Position numbers and translations under genes: made by a program
Shown: positions 20,853-32,760 of the stretch, piece by piece
Layout of the letters: each line of letters starts with the position of its first letter
Numbering within the stretch: the stretch's first letter is position 1
The notes under the pieces: model-generated
Database searches by the model: none
Told to the model about the DNA's origin: nothing
Seen by the model: only the letters and a program-made list of their open reading frames with translations
DNA from: Wyeomyia smithii
Lineage: Eukaryota > Arthropoda > Insecta > Diptera > Culicidae
DNA length: 64,000 bases
Assembly: GCF_029784165.1 (NCBI RefSeq)
Contig: NC_073694.1
Span: 165,072,118 to 165,136,117, forward strand
Direction of reading: 5' to 3'

Positions 20853-22660
20853 TTTCAACGCTTCTCCTCGTTAACACTGCTTACAATAAATCACTTAATA
20901 TCCTAGTGTTATATGCTAGCAATATTAGTTATGTATTTATTTGCTTCTTTCAAAAACCCACAAAGAATCCAAAACGATAAACCATTAAAAAAACCCTGCA
21001 GTTTCGCTATAAATCACAGTCCTCACTTTGGATACCCAATTTCCGTTTCCCCATCTCGAGCTCAGACAAAATAAAGTACAACGAATCCGATTGGCAGCAA
21101 AAAAAATTCACCAACGAAAAAGTGCCTCTTTCCTTATAACCTTGCTTATCGCAGTACTTCAGAATTCATACATGCAACAAGTTGAACACGCCCTGGTTGC
21201 CATTAGCTGTGGCAGCAACTGCACCAAACAACCAATTGCGGCTATATATCAACCTCACACGCCATCCTTGAGGAAAAATTCAAAGCACGGATTTGTTGTA
21301 ACAGCTAATAATCCTGCCCTCGCGCCCTTCGACCGCTTTTTTCACGCGCGAACGCTACTTGCTGACTAATAAACTCAAATCACTCTTCTCGAGGCTCCCA
21401 CCGTGGCAGTTCAGTTCGGGACCAACTTCACACTACCACGGCATATCTGCTACTGAACCGTCTGGCTGTCGACGTCTAACTGAGTATCCTTACGAGCCAC
21501 ATAAATCTTTCGCTACCAATAGCGAAGGCGCGGTATCTCTACTGACGCGAGGATCAATACGAGCAACGTCGACCTTCCGATGCCACCGTCCGACACCTAC
21601 TGAACCGGCTTTTGGTGTGGCCAATCCCACCTACCTGTCTGACTCTGATCAATCGACAGAGGAAAACCGTGGAAAACAAGATACGTTGCGATGCAATCCT
21701 CTCTCAGCCTGGAAAGTGCCACAACCGCCCGCGGAGAAAGATGCTTTCGCGAAAACTAGAAAGTAGGTTCCTTTTCCGTGAAGCAACTGGTTGCTTTCCA
21801 TGCTGAGAAACGAGCAAACGGCGGTGATTTTATGAATGAAAATCAAAGTTTTACGCTCTTTTTATTCTCTTGCTCCCGGATTTCCCTCCGCTCTCGTAGT
21901 GTTTTCCTTTGGTTTCGTCGCACTCTTCGCACACGCACACTACCTCCCAGACGTTGACCCACCCCAGTTGGTATAGAAACAGTTTACACAGACCAAAGCC
22001 AAAAAACTGGGCCATCCTGTCCTGACCGACCCGACAAGCATGTGCCTCTAGTTTGACGCTTGCCGACGCCGGCGGGACAGTTGCCGGCAGTCTGTAGGAC
22101 TCGGTTATCTGGGGGTTGATTATTTTTGAAAAGAAAAAAAATGAAAATTCACACGTAAAAAAATTGTTGCTGCGCATGAAATTTTTTAAAGTGACTGATT
22201 AAGAAATTTCCATACTTTAAAAGACAGCAGCGTTCAAAAAAAGTTTGATTCATTAAAAAATTCATCGATAAGAAATTATCATGCCATTTTTCTTTTATAT
22301 CTTTCTTTCTGAGTTTTTTTATATTTTCCCGTCATTTTTTGTTTCTTATCCCATAATAACGATATTGTATGTTTTAATTCCTTCAGATGTTGGTCCATTT
22401 CTTTACTATTTATCTGTGTTTTTTCCATTCCTTCGTTGTGTCTTTTCTCATTTGCTTTCAGTTTCATTGCTCTTTTTTGTGTGTTGCTGGTTTGATATAT
22501 TGTTTTTTTTTTCTTTTTGGTATTTATTTATATTATTTTCTTATCATATTCATATTTCGTATCTCTTTACTTATTTCAGCTTTTTATTATAATATTTTTA
22601 ACTATGGCCAGTTTTAGTAAACTGTTCTAATCTTCTTCGCTTTCTAATTCTTATAAAATT
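20853..22660. other. Upstream region of the receptor gene; no coding gene recognised
   Basis: Holds the presumed 5' untranslated region and promoter side of the receptor gene. Frames at 21028-21806 (plus) and 21851-22177 (minus) are open by chance: they lack domains. 22260-22620 is strongly T-rich. No core promoter was confidently placed. Confidence 0.45.
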
Positions 22661-23444
22661 ACTAGCTGACCCGGCAAACTTCGTCCCGCCTGTTTTTGTG
22701 TTTAATTTAATAATTTTAAACATTGCAAATTCATTGATTCGTTGCGATTTAGTTATATCGTTTGAAATGATTGGTTTTATCGGAATGACAACAACCTCGA
22801 CTTTTGGTTTTTGTACATAACCTATTCCGGAAATACCCATATTTTGTGGTATTCAGTTATTTTCGTTGTTTTTCAGAAACTGAAAGTGGTCCTCTTAGAA
22901 TTCGAAATGGTGTCCAGGGACAATGCTTGGCTTCTATATGTACATCATTTCGATTACGGAAATATCCATATGTAGTAGTAGTCGGTTATTTTCGGCTGTT
23001 TCCCAGAAGTTGCCATCTTACAATTCAGTTTCTGCCCCCTGAGCGTCATTCCGGTTTAAGAAACACCAAACACCAAATGTTATTTAGTCATTTTCGGCTG
23101 TTTGCCAGAAACCGGAAGTTGCCACCTTAAAATTTAAAAATTTGTCTGAGGTCGATTTGTGGCTTCAGTGTATCATAACAATTCCGGAAATACCCATATT
23201 GGGTGGTATTTGGTCATTTTCCAATGTTTTTTCAGAAACCGGAAGTCGCCATCTTGGACTTCATAATGGTATTTGGAGACATTTTCCGGATAGAAACCGG
23301 AAGTTTGCATCTTAAATTTAACAATGACGTCTGGAGTCGAGTTTTGGCTCCTGTGCATCGAACCGAACCAGGTTTTTCGGAAAACCTGGTTGAAATATCT
23401 GTTTAGTTTGTATGGGAGACCTCACTCCCCTTCAAACCACCATA

Positions 23445-24750
23445 TAGACCGTTCCGATAATTATAAATACACTTACGATCAACCGTCATTTCAAATAACG
23501 TGCAGTATTCAACCAAACGTTGGCTGCGTCCTGTTGTTTACATCCAAAAGAAACAGATGCAGTCATTTTTTCTAACATTTAGTGCGAAATTTTGAAAATG
23601 CGTGGCCTTTCTCCCGAGCAAAGAAAGCGAATTGTGCACAAATGGGGCATCGTGAGTGGTCTTTCTATAAGAAAATTAGCCAGAGAAGAAGGTATAAGTG
23701 TCGGAGCAGTTCAAACCGCATTGCGGAAGTATTGTGAAGAGTGCACATTTACTGATGCCCCAAGACGTGGTAGAAATCCCGGGCCTGTTGATCCCACAAT
23801 GGACAAAAAGGTTAAGGAATACTACAAGCGGCATCCTTCAGTATCAGTACGAGATGTGGCGAGAAAGCTTGGAACCTCGGCGAGTAACGTTATGCGTGCC
23901 AAGGGAAGAATGGATCTGCAGACCTGTCGGAAGCAGAAGCAGCCAAAACGAAATCCAAAACAAGCTGAATCTGTGAAACCGAGAGCTCGGAAGCTTTATG
24001 ACAAACTTCTGACCAAAAATATGGGGTGTGTTATCATGGATGACGAAACCTGCATAAAACTGGACTATAAGACTCTGCCATGACCGCAATTTTATACATC
24101 AACGAAGGGAAAGGATGTCCCTGAACCAGTGAAAGCCATTTACACCGAAAAATTCCTTCTTGCCGAATTTTGTGGTTTGGCAGGCCATTTGTGAATGTGG
24201 GAAAATATCTCGTCCATTCATTACGAATGACACAATGAATGGTAAAATTTACGTGAAAGAGTGTATGCAGAAAAGGTTGTTACCCATGGTTATGCAGCAT
24301 AACAATCCTCCAATCTTTTGGCCCGATCTTGCTTCCTGCCATTACTCTAAGGATGCACTAGGGTGGTATAAAACAAATAATGTCACATGTGTCCCAAAGG
24401 AGATGAATCCTCCAAACTGCCCTGAAATTCGCCCTATTGAAACCTTTTGGGCTTTGACCAAGGCAAAGCTGAGGAAATATGTCAAACCAGCGAACAATGT
24501 TGAAAAATTTAAAAAAGATTGGCTTAAAGTGGTAAAAATGATCGGAGAACACACTGTGCAAAAGCTTATGAGTAGTTCTAAGAGAAAAGTTAGAGAACTC
24601 GCGTATCCTACGAAAAATAATCCCAACTTGAGTTGAAACTGGAAGAAAAACACTTATCAACTATATTTCAGAATAAAATGACCCGAGAAATCCTGTATTT
24701 TTTGTTTTATTCAAGAATGAATATGTATTTATAATTTATGAAACAGTCTA
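23445..24750 (+). mobile_element. DD37E mariner-type transposon, copy 1
   Basis: A 1306-bp element with TA duplicated at both sides (23443-23444 and 24751-24752). The inverted termini share TAGAC, then GTT and an ATTATAAATACA block. It interrupts the composite dispersed repeat. A second copy in opposite orientation is at 40698-41981. The family is the ITmD37E type (DD37E) first described in mosquitoes. Confidence 0.88.
23598..24681 (+). pseudogene. DD37E Tc1/mariner transposase (broken)
   Basis: Starts at ATG 23598 (MRGLSPEQRKR). The N-terminal half has paired helix-turn-helix motifs (SIRKLAREEGISVGAVQTAL and VSVRDVARKLGTSASNV), which bind the terminal repeats, then a basic linker. The catalytic aspartates are in CVIMDDET and FWPDLASCHY, and the glutamate is in RPIETFWALTK. 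The second D and the E are separated by 37 residues, giving DD37E. It is broken by a stop at about 24081, a frameshift near 24150 caused by a small inverted segment, and a second stop just before the family's usual C-terminus. Confidence 0.9.
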
Positions 24751-25130
24751 TAGAAATTTGTAGATTTGTGAGGGGTGTCAAACCACCATAAAAATTTTTA
24801 TTGCTCTCACAAACCTCAACATATCAAATTTGGTTCCATTTACTTGATTATTCCTTGAGATGTGCAAAACTTTGTGTTTCATTTGTGTGAAACCCCTCTG
24901 CTCCAGAAGAAGGAGGGGTGTCGAATCATTATGGACATATTTGTTACCTCTCAAAACATTCACGTGCCAAATTTGGTTGTATTTGGTTGATGGGCTCTCG
25001 AGCTGTGCGAAATTTGTATTTCATTTGTATGGACCCCTTCCTTATAAAAGAGGGAGGGGTGTCAAACTATTATGAATATATTTGTTACCTCTAAAAACAT
25101 CTACCTGCCAAATTTGGCATGAGTATGAGC

Positions 25131-27159
25131 ATGATTGACCGCCCGCGGTTGCTACTCCGTTATTGCCAGATCAGCTGTTATTACACAGAGAACCACAGAT
25201 GATGCTTGGGACTAACATGCATCCTCAATGTGTAAAAACTGTTGACCTCAATCTTTATATTGGGCAATACCAGCGCCGGCCGCATCCTAATGCAGGTCAA
25301 TGAAGGATTGTGTATGAGAATATGTTGACGTGATTTTCGCTTTGTTGGAAGCCGAGAACACCTCTGCACTTCCACGAAAAATCACTGGGATGTTGGAGAT
25401 AAGGGAAGGGTTTGCAGCAGGGTTCGTTTTGGTAAACAGCGCGCTGAGTTCGAGCGCCTATGAGTCCGTTATATCGGCCCCAAATGTCGTAATGCGATCC
25501 TAACTTATTCTGTTTGCTAATGCACCGCAAAAATAATGCGCGCGCGAGGTTACGGGACATATTACCAATTTTGAACAAACTCAAATATTCCGACATCTCC
25601 GCGCGAGGTCATTATACTACTTCCGAGAGATATTATTTATTTATTCCAGCCGACTACACAACCTTACAAAAATTCTATCCACGCTGACGCCTCGCCACTC
25701 ATATTACAACCACGTAAGGTGACCCTCTTTATACAGATATCTGTTGCGCGTTGTTGATCTATCCTTAGATAATACGACCTCTTGGAAAATATCAACTGTA
25801 AAACTCTATACGATCGCACGGATACACACACTCAACAAATATAAATTGCTCTGATCTTAACGTATTTTTCAGTATTCCGACCTATGGTTTAATCGGTTCT
25901 GTTTCATTAATTTATTGAATGTTATCTGAAAAGTTACGAATGTTTAAGGGAAAAAAAAACAAGTGTAGTCATGAATGCAAAATAAACTAAATTAAGAAAA
26001 AAATGGACAAAGTTAGCTAGCGTACGATCTAACAAATTTTCCTCACCGTACCGAAGCTATCAAGCTCGATGAATTCATAGTATTATCGCAAATGCTAAGC
26101 GCGCCATAGACACGAATAACGGCCGAAGTTTATATAAATCCGTTTATTTCGCGTAGATTGGTGAGTAGAAAATCTGACGAACAATTTTTTCATGTAGACA
26201 ATTTGTTAATTTGTCGGGGCCCGAAATATTACTATCAATCACAATCAACATTATCAATTACATTACGAAAACCGGCGCAAGGACAGGGAAAGTAACAACG
26301 TATCGGAAGTGACGTCGTTTTCTTTGGCGCAAGAAAAAATATTCCTATTAAATTGAAAATTTGGCAACATGCATGCATTCAAAGCCCGATAGTTAGATAA
26401 AATGCGTATGAGCATAAAAATACATTACAACTTTCGTAATCTGTTTGCAAAATGCCAAAGCAATCATTATTTATTTTATCGTTCCGGATGTGTTTCATGA
26501 CGAAAATTTTGCATAATTATTAATAACTAAACGGGAGTAAAAATTTCAAAAGCTACAGAATTCACAAAACACGAACAGTATCGCGCAGTCACAATAAAAT
26601 TTTGCCCATTCCCTATAATGGGTTTCTAAGAGATCTTATTAAAAATAAGTTTCACGTCAGTAAAACATTCAAATGAACATATAAAAGTATTTGTCATCTC
26701 ACACACGAGTCCCAACGCAGTAATAACTAGTGGCGTAGTGAACATGAACGCCACTACCAAAACACGGTCATAGCAATCAACCTGTGCATCAGTGTTATGT
26801 CGGCTGACAGTTTTTTTTCGTCAGCCGTCGCAGCAAATTGAAAAATGCAGAAAATGCAAAAGAAAGGCATAAGATACTTAGTTGGTTTTGTCTGTCTCGC
26901 TCTCCCTCCTTTATCACTCGCTTGGTCATGTTGCGTGTATTTATGCAAGCTATAGCGTTTTTCACCTGCCTTTCCGCAAAACACACTTGTGCTATCTTTT
27001 TCACACCTATAGTTCTAAACCGCACACAAATAGGCCCTAAGTTTGATTGTTTGTTTGATAAAATTCAACCATATAATCCACTTAGACGAGGTCCGTCCAT
27101 CACATTCGTACACAGCACACATAGTTCTACTATAACGTACTATTTTTGCTATTTCTTTT
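25131..27159. other. No gene recognised; repeat-like GC-richer block 25131-25760
   Basis: 25131-25760 has more balanced composition than its surroundings and a 99-codon minus frame (25297-25596) without any known domain; it may be part of an unclassified repeat. The rest is AT-rich. Nothing else is supported. Confidence 0.4.
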
Positions 27160-27355
27160 AATGAATAACAGATCGAGATGTGCAGAAATTTGTGTTTCAT
27201 TTGTATGGGACCCCTCCTTTACAGAAGAGGGAGGCGTCTCGAACTATCTTAGTCACCTTTCCTGGCCCCTCAAACCCCTGTATTCAGAATTTCACGCCGA
27301 TCGGTTCGGTAGTTACCAAGCCTATATGGATCAGACAGACAGACAGACAGAGCTG
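27160..27355 (+). repeat. GACA-ended dispersed repeat, copy 3
   Basis: Matches the tail of the composite dispersed repeat: a coding-like stretch (EICVSFVWDPSF, then EEGGVSNYL) and then GGATCAGACAGACAGACAG at its end. The microsatellite terminus is on the right, consistent with plus orientation. The 6180-6610 copy is the same in reverse. Confidence 0.75.
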
Positions 27356-27417
27356 CATTTTTATATGCTTAGATTGTTTTTATTATTTTTCTTACCTTTA
27401 TGCGATATACCTGGGCA

Positions 27418-28440
27418 GGTCAACGAGAGAGAACAAGGCCAATTACAAACGGGCACGGAACGACAAGACCACGATTCTCAGACGAAAGAAGCGCTAGCAA
27501 GAGGATCGTGAACATGAACGGCGACAGTCGATCGAGAACAGCTAGAGCAAATCATGCACGACAATGAATATAAACTGACGGATAAACTGACTCGATTGAT
27601 CAAAGCCATCATGGCGCACTTGTTGTGCTACGTGCGTGTTTCGGAAATACTCTCGAGCCCCGAGCCCCTTTTAATCGCGCAGAGGGTTAAAACAAGGTGA
27701 TGGTCTTTCCTATTTGCTGTTTAACATCGCCCTTGAGGGTGTGATCCGGAGGGCGGGCATCGACACGAGGAACACGATTTTCCCAAAGTCTGTTCAGCTT
27801 CTGGGCCTCGCGGATGACTTTGACATCATAACACGACGGCGGAGGACACTTACATCCGACTGAAAGCTTAAGTTGGACGAATTGGACTGCAAATAAATGC
27901 GTCGAAAACAAAATACATGCGAACGAGAGGCTCCAATGAGAACAACATCCACCCCCCACTGAAGTCTATGTAGACTGTGATGAGCTTGAGGTGGTCGACG
28001 AGAGATAGTCCTCTACGGAATCGAGACAGCAATGCTTGTCGCGGAGAACCTAACGTTTTTGGAGTTTTCGAAAGAAAGGTGCTACGGACTATATACGGCG
28101 GAATACAAACGAACGACGAAGAATGGCGACGGCACATGAACAATGAGCTGCGGGCGCTGCTTGAAGGGAACCCCATTGCACACCTGGCGACAGTCAGTGG
28201 GTTGAGGTGGGCCGATTACGTCGTAACGATGCCGGACGACAACCCTGTGAAATCACTTCTCTTCAGCAACCCTGCCGACACCAGAAAAAGAGGGGCGCAG
28301 CGTGCACGATGGCTCAACCAGATCGAAGGAGACTTGCGGGAGATGAGACGCCTGGGGAACCGTTTCGCCAGCCCAGAACCGAGCAACATGGCGACAACTT
28401 CTTTATACAGCACGAGCCTTCTGATTGGGAAGTAAGATGA
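27418..28440 (+). pseudogene. RTE-like non-LTR retrotransposon fragment A
   Basis: Recognisable pieces in order: a NKANYKRARNDKTTILRRKKR-like linker, LTRLIKAIM and CYVRVSEILSSP segments, the QGDGLS...LLFNIALEGVIRRAG reverse-transcriptase block, a catalytic box reading LADD, then VFGVFERKVLRTIYGG and MPDDNPVKSLLFSNP near the C-terminus. Frames shift several times. The thumb-end signature is shared with the copies at 42606-45715, 48880-50300 and 60633-63146. Assignment to RTE rests on these motifs. It is dead. Confidence 0.8.
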
Positions 28441-28843
28441 CTACTTTCTAACTTCCATCGGCAGATGGAAACCTTGACCATGGTATACAATAGCAGCCGG
28501 AAGTGTACTTCAGGTGTTTTGAAAGAGAGTCCAAACTCTGGACCTGTAGAGAGCCCGAAAGGAACCAGTTGTGCAGATGTTGTGGTGGTGCAGGTCATAA
28601 AGTAAAGGGCGGCGATGAGCTTCCCATGTGCTTGATATGTCACGGGGAAACGGGACGCTAAGTTGAACCGAGTGTTCTACTGCAGTTGTTACGCTCGGAT
28701 GATGACAATTTTGCTCACGGGTTGCTTGGAAACGTGTTTTTTTTGTCTAGGACAACGTTTTAAAGATTTATTTCCTCGGGGCTAAAACAGTTAAAACAAG
28801 CTACCGTCATGTGGTGGCAATGCTCAATCTAGATCTTTCCAAC

Positions 28844-30445
28844 TTACTTCCTTACTTACTTATTTTCCTGGTGCAACATCCCTCAGGATTTCAAACACAA
28901 ACTCGATCCATGAAAGCTTGTTTCCAGTTTCTCGAGCGACCAACACTTTCAAGATTCTTGCTTCAAGAGACTTGCTCCACTTCTACCTACGGTCGGATTC
29001 TAGACGAACTCCATTTTTGCAGGATTGTAGTGCGGCATTCGCACAACATGTCTTGCCCATAATACCCTCCCAGCTTTAGCGACTTTCTAGATACTGCGTG
29101 GTCATAGAGTATGGATGGGAAGCCATACGACATCCTCACATACTTCACCGAAGATAGTCCTAAGCACACGTCATTTGAAAACAGCCAATGCTTGCAAGTC
29201 TTCTTCGAGCATTGTCCATGTTTCGTGCCCTTAGAGGACAACAGGTTACACAAGCGTGTTGTACACTTAGTACAGGGGCATAGTTTACCAGACCTCAAGA
29301 TCTTACGGAGTCCGTAGTTGACACGGCTTCCAGTTACGATACGTCTGCGGATTTCTCTGCTGCAGTTGTTGTCTGACATTGTCAATGGTCCGTGGTCCAC
29401 AAATTCGTCAACCATCTCGAACTCATCTACGTTGATTACTACGCTACTGTCTATCCCCCTGCTAACAGATACTTGGTGTTCGACTGTTCAGTAACCGCTT
29501 CAGCGAAGTCAGCGGAGTAGTTAAATTGACTAGATCAGGTTTCGGAAAATGACTGGAGTACGACACTATACTGACGACTGTTCTTTCTTTTTACTCCAAC
29601 AGCCTCAAGAATAAACTATTAATGAGAGCTCACATACAGCTAAAACTCCTAAGAGGCAACGAAACTGTCTTCTGTTGCACACGACAGCTCATTCTTGCGA
29701 ATGTATTTTGTTCGTTCGGACATGACAGCTTAGTTTGTTCATTTTGAGGATATCCTGTTGGCTTGGCTTGAGCTGTTGACAGCCTGCTAATCGACTCGCA
29801 CTCCTTCGATTCTTCTTTTTTTAGGCCGGTGCTATAATGAATACTGTTTCATATGTGTTTCCATTGCTGATATCATTTCCCACGTAAAAAAACGTGTTTT
29901 GCACCATCTCGTTTTCATTGCAGCATCGGCCTTACTTTTGTGAATTTTAATCACCTGACATCCCGTTCGAATTCGTGCCGAAGGATGTCGGGAATTATGG
30001 GCTGTCGTTAGAGACAGCTTGGAAGGAGATGAAAAATAACAGCCCGTTTGGCATTGCATGTGTGTGCTGTCGTCAATGGCTGTCGGGTTATGTGCCGAAC
30101 GTACGGGGAGCAGAGAGAGCTGTGCAATACAATGGGAGCCGATTTAGTTGAAAACCTGCTGTCGCGAATAAACAGTCGTTTTCAGAATCCTGGACTGGAT
30201 TTATTGAAGATCGTACCCCGCATATTGTACCGCACGTTTCACAACAACTTCAAGTGCAATGTTGAACAGGAAGAAGTCTCGGTGAAGTCCCTTGCATGTT
30301 TAAAATGGGCTTGGTAACGCACCCAAAATCCTCACACAGCATTGTAAAATACCTATCATGGCCTTGATTAGTCTTGTTAGTTTCGCAGGGAAATCATTTT
30401 CATCCATAATTTTCCATAGCTCTACACGGTCGATAGTATCGTAAG
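28844..30445 (-). pseudogene. RTE-like non-LTR retrotransposon fragment B
   Basis: The minus strand has SDNNCSREIRRRIV and YGLRKILRSGKL near 29300-29400. Its 3' tail at 28844-28870 is a run of TTAC-type repeats, as in the copy ending at 42606. Sequence matching the left of the 44200-44470 region appears at 30240-30445. About 29480-30230 does not align with the other copies and may be a further insertion. Truncated at its 5' end and full of stops. Confidence 0.72.
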
Positions 30446-31027
30446 CCAACGTCAGTGCCAAAAGTACAGAAATGGTGCGAAGTAGATCATCGACGTGACA
30501 TTCTCCCGATCACAAACTAGCACGTAAATGATGGTTACACCAAAAGCGATCACTAGGTGGTTTGCTACAGTGTAGATCACAACGTGAGGGGATAAACGAC
30601 GGGTAGAGCCAACACTCCAGCCGTCCGAGGGTGGAAGACATCGCATTTCGATGCCGAGGTATTCCAGGAGGTAATAAGAAAAGAGTGCGATTGAGGAGTT
30701 TGGCTTCACCCGAATAGCGACCAATTCATTGCCACACTATCGTGGGCAAGCGACGCCACCAAACCTAGAATTCACCAGCCTGATGGATTGACGCGATAGC
30801 GTGGTTGCGAACCTATGAGGAAACATCTACAGGATCGTAATAGCCAAGCCCAAAAGCGCACTGCCTGCGGAGCGACCACCAGCGATGCTGGAGCCTATCA
30901 TCGAGGAACTCGTTCAACGCCTAGAGCCAAGTCCCTGGCCTCTGACTGTCGAGTCTCTCGTCGGTACTTTGGGATAGTCGACCAACCTGCTGGACATTCA
31001 ATTCCTGACCGACGACAGTCATGCCTA

Positions 31028-31458
31028 CCCGATCAGAAGAAAAAAACAAAAATGTAACAGAAGCTGATAGTTTGTTACGGGAAAAACCTTACAGGCTGTG
31101 TTTTCAATTAGATCCCGTTAGGTGTTAAAATAACAGAAATTATAACAGAAACAATGCTACTAGTATTCAACACATATCAAAATTTGCTACTAATGTATCA
31201 GCTTTCTAACAAAATAAGATAGTATATAGAACAGTATAATAACAAACATTGCTAGAAACAACAGCTTTTGATAAAAACGAAAAATTAGTTAGACTTGTTT
31301 CAAAACTACTTCATTCCAGGATTTGTTATTATAACTCATTCAGATTCAATTTTGTTATCAAAGTTATAAGGAAAAATACAAAATTGTATCAAAATATGTT
31401 ATTTGTATCTCGCGTTGATATAATTTTGTGATTTTTCAGTTATGCTCTTCTGATCGGG
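31028..31458. mobile_element. TIR element with CCCGATCAGAAGA ends, 431 bp
   Basis: CCCGATCAGAAGA at 31028-31040 is repeated inverted at 31446-31458. The interior is AT-rich and non-coding. It interrupts the R1-clade ORF2 remnant between two blocks that are contiguous in the intact copy. No clear target duplication was seen, so the superfamily is open. Confidence 0.65.
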
Positions 31459-32490
31459 GAGGCTGAGGAAGAGGCAAAGGTGATGAACTCATTGTGATCG
31501 CGAACTCCTTAAAGGTTAGCAAGGCACCGGGACCGGATGGAATCCAAAACTTGGCCATTAAGACGGATGTAAAAGTGCCCCCCGGGTTGTTCTTGGTGGT
31601 CGTGCGAAAGTGCCTGAATGACTGCTTCTTCCCGATGAAGTAGAAGCGACAAAAGCTGATTCTATTGCCGAAGGCTGGGAAACCGGCAGGTGACCCATCG
31701 GCATATAGACCTATCTACCTGCTAGACACAGCGGGCAAAGTGCTTGAGAGGGTTATGCTCAACCGACTGGTGAAGTACACAGAAGGTGTAAATGGTCTGT
31801 CAAGTAATCGGGAAGGTAGGTCCACGCTGGATGCCCTTGTCTTTGTCACCAAGATGGCGGAGGTAGCAGTCCAGCGCAAAAGAGATAAGTATTCGCTATA
31901 ATGCAATCGTCACGCTTGACGTAAAAAATGCGTTCAATAGAGCTAGCTGGGACTCCATATCGCTCCAGCTTAAAAGCATCTACGAACCGGTGTCGCTATA
32001 TAAATTTTGGAAAATTGCTTCCAAAATCGAGCACTAGTTTACAACATGGAGGAGGGTCAGAAGTGCGTCCCAATAACCGCAGGAGAACCGCAAGGTTCCA
32101 TCCTGGGCCCAGTGTTGTGCAATATCATGTATGACGGAGTGTTGAAGCTTAAGTTCCCTGTAGGGGTTGTGTTCGTCGGCATTGCGGACGACATAAGGCT
32201 GGAGCTCTACGACGTGTCGATCGGAGAGGTCGAGCTGACGGCCGCGCAATCCTTACGCAATGTGGAAGACTGGTTGCACTTCAGGAAACTGTAGTTGACG
32301 CACCATAAGACGAAAGTCACGGTCGAGAATAACCGTAAATCAGAGAAACATGGCTTCATATTTATAAACTTGGGTATAAGCCCTTTTCTTCTACAGCTGG
32401 TTAGAAACTGAATATGCAACTGTAACATTCTCTTCTTTACAACTAGTCGGCCATAAAGGCGAAAGCACTGAGAGGCTGTAGCCTCCATAT

Positions 32491-32644
32491 TACTGTATTT
32501 TCGATGTTTTGTGCAACGTAAGAACCGATGATCACATTACGCGACGCGACGCGAGACCAGACAAACAACACTTATTGTTCTTACAACATACTTTGTAATG
32601 TGATCATCGGTTCTTACGTTGCACAAAACATCGAAAATACAGTA
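32491..32644. mobile_element. Foldback MITE with perfect 50-bp inverted repeats
   Basis: The arms 32491-32540 and 32595-32644 are exact reverse complements over 50 bases, starting TACTGTATTTTCGATG, around a 54-bp loop rich in GCGAC. If the outer TA is the target duplication, the element is CTGTATTTTCG...CAG with Tc1/mariner-type TA insertion. It has no coding sequence. The perfect arms suggest a young insertion or repair by copying one arm. Confidence 0.85.
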
Positions 32645-32760
32645 TCTACAGGCTCATGTGCCTTAGAGCTGCGAGTGCATATCGTACAGTGTCATATGAC
32701 AAAATCTGCGTCTTGTCCGCATCGGCTATTTCTGTTTGTATTGACTCTTTGAAGTTCATT

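Larger units (their letters stand above)
22664..25130 (+). repeat. Composite dispersed repeat starting GCTGACCCGGC, split by a mariner element
   Basis: Begins near TAGCTGACCCGGCAAACTTC, a phrase typical of a dispersed repeat in insect genomes. Degenerate tandem modules follow, each containing ATTCCGGAAATACCCATAT and CAGAAACCGGAAGT-like words (about 22810-23330), then GTATGGGA...CTCCC modules that resume after the mariner insertion and run to about 25130. The modules match the repeats at 6180-6610 and 27160-27355. No protein is encoded. Confidence 0.65.
28490..32760 (+). mobile_element. Decayed R1-clade element, third copy, with nested insertions
   Basis: Left part 28490-28843: ORF1 zinc-knuckle remnant (CCGGAGHKVKG) running directly into endonuclease pieces. 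Right part 30446-32760: endonuclease, linker and reverse transcriptase. The two parts are separated by RTE fragment B; the bases CCAAC occur at both junctions (28839-28843 and 30446-30450), as expected for a short target duplication. Two small elements (31028-31458 and 32491-32644) also sit inside. All reading frames are disrupted. Confidence 0.8.
30446..32760 (+). pseudogene. R1-clade ORF2 remnant (endonuclease and reverse transcriptase)
   Basis: Pieces align with ORF2 of the intact element: RANTP and WKTSHFDAEVF (30600s), AYRIVIAKPKSAL (30825), VSKAPGPDG and LLPKAGKPAGDPSAYRPIYL (31510-31720), ITAGEPQGSILGP (about 32070), a catalytic box reading IADD (about 32185), and YRLMCLRAASAYRTVSYD (about 32650). 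There is an internal stop in nearly every block. The fragment shows what the family looked like at greater divergence. Confidence 0.8.

Noticed and set aside
21028..21806. Plus-strand frames of 113 and 135 codons upstream of the receptor
   Set aside because: No domain, overlapping each other in different frames; more likely promoter or untranslated sequence.
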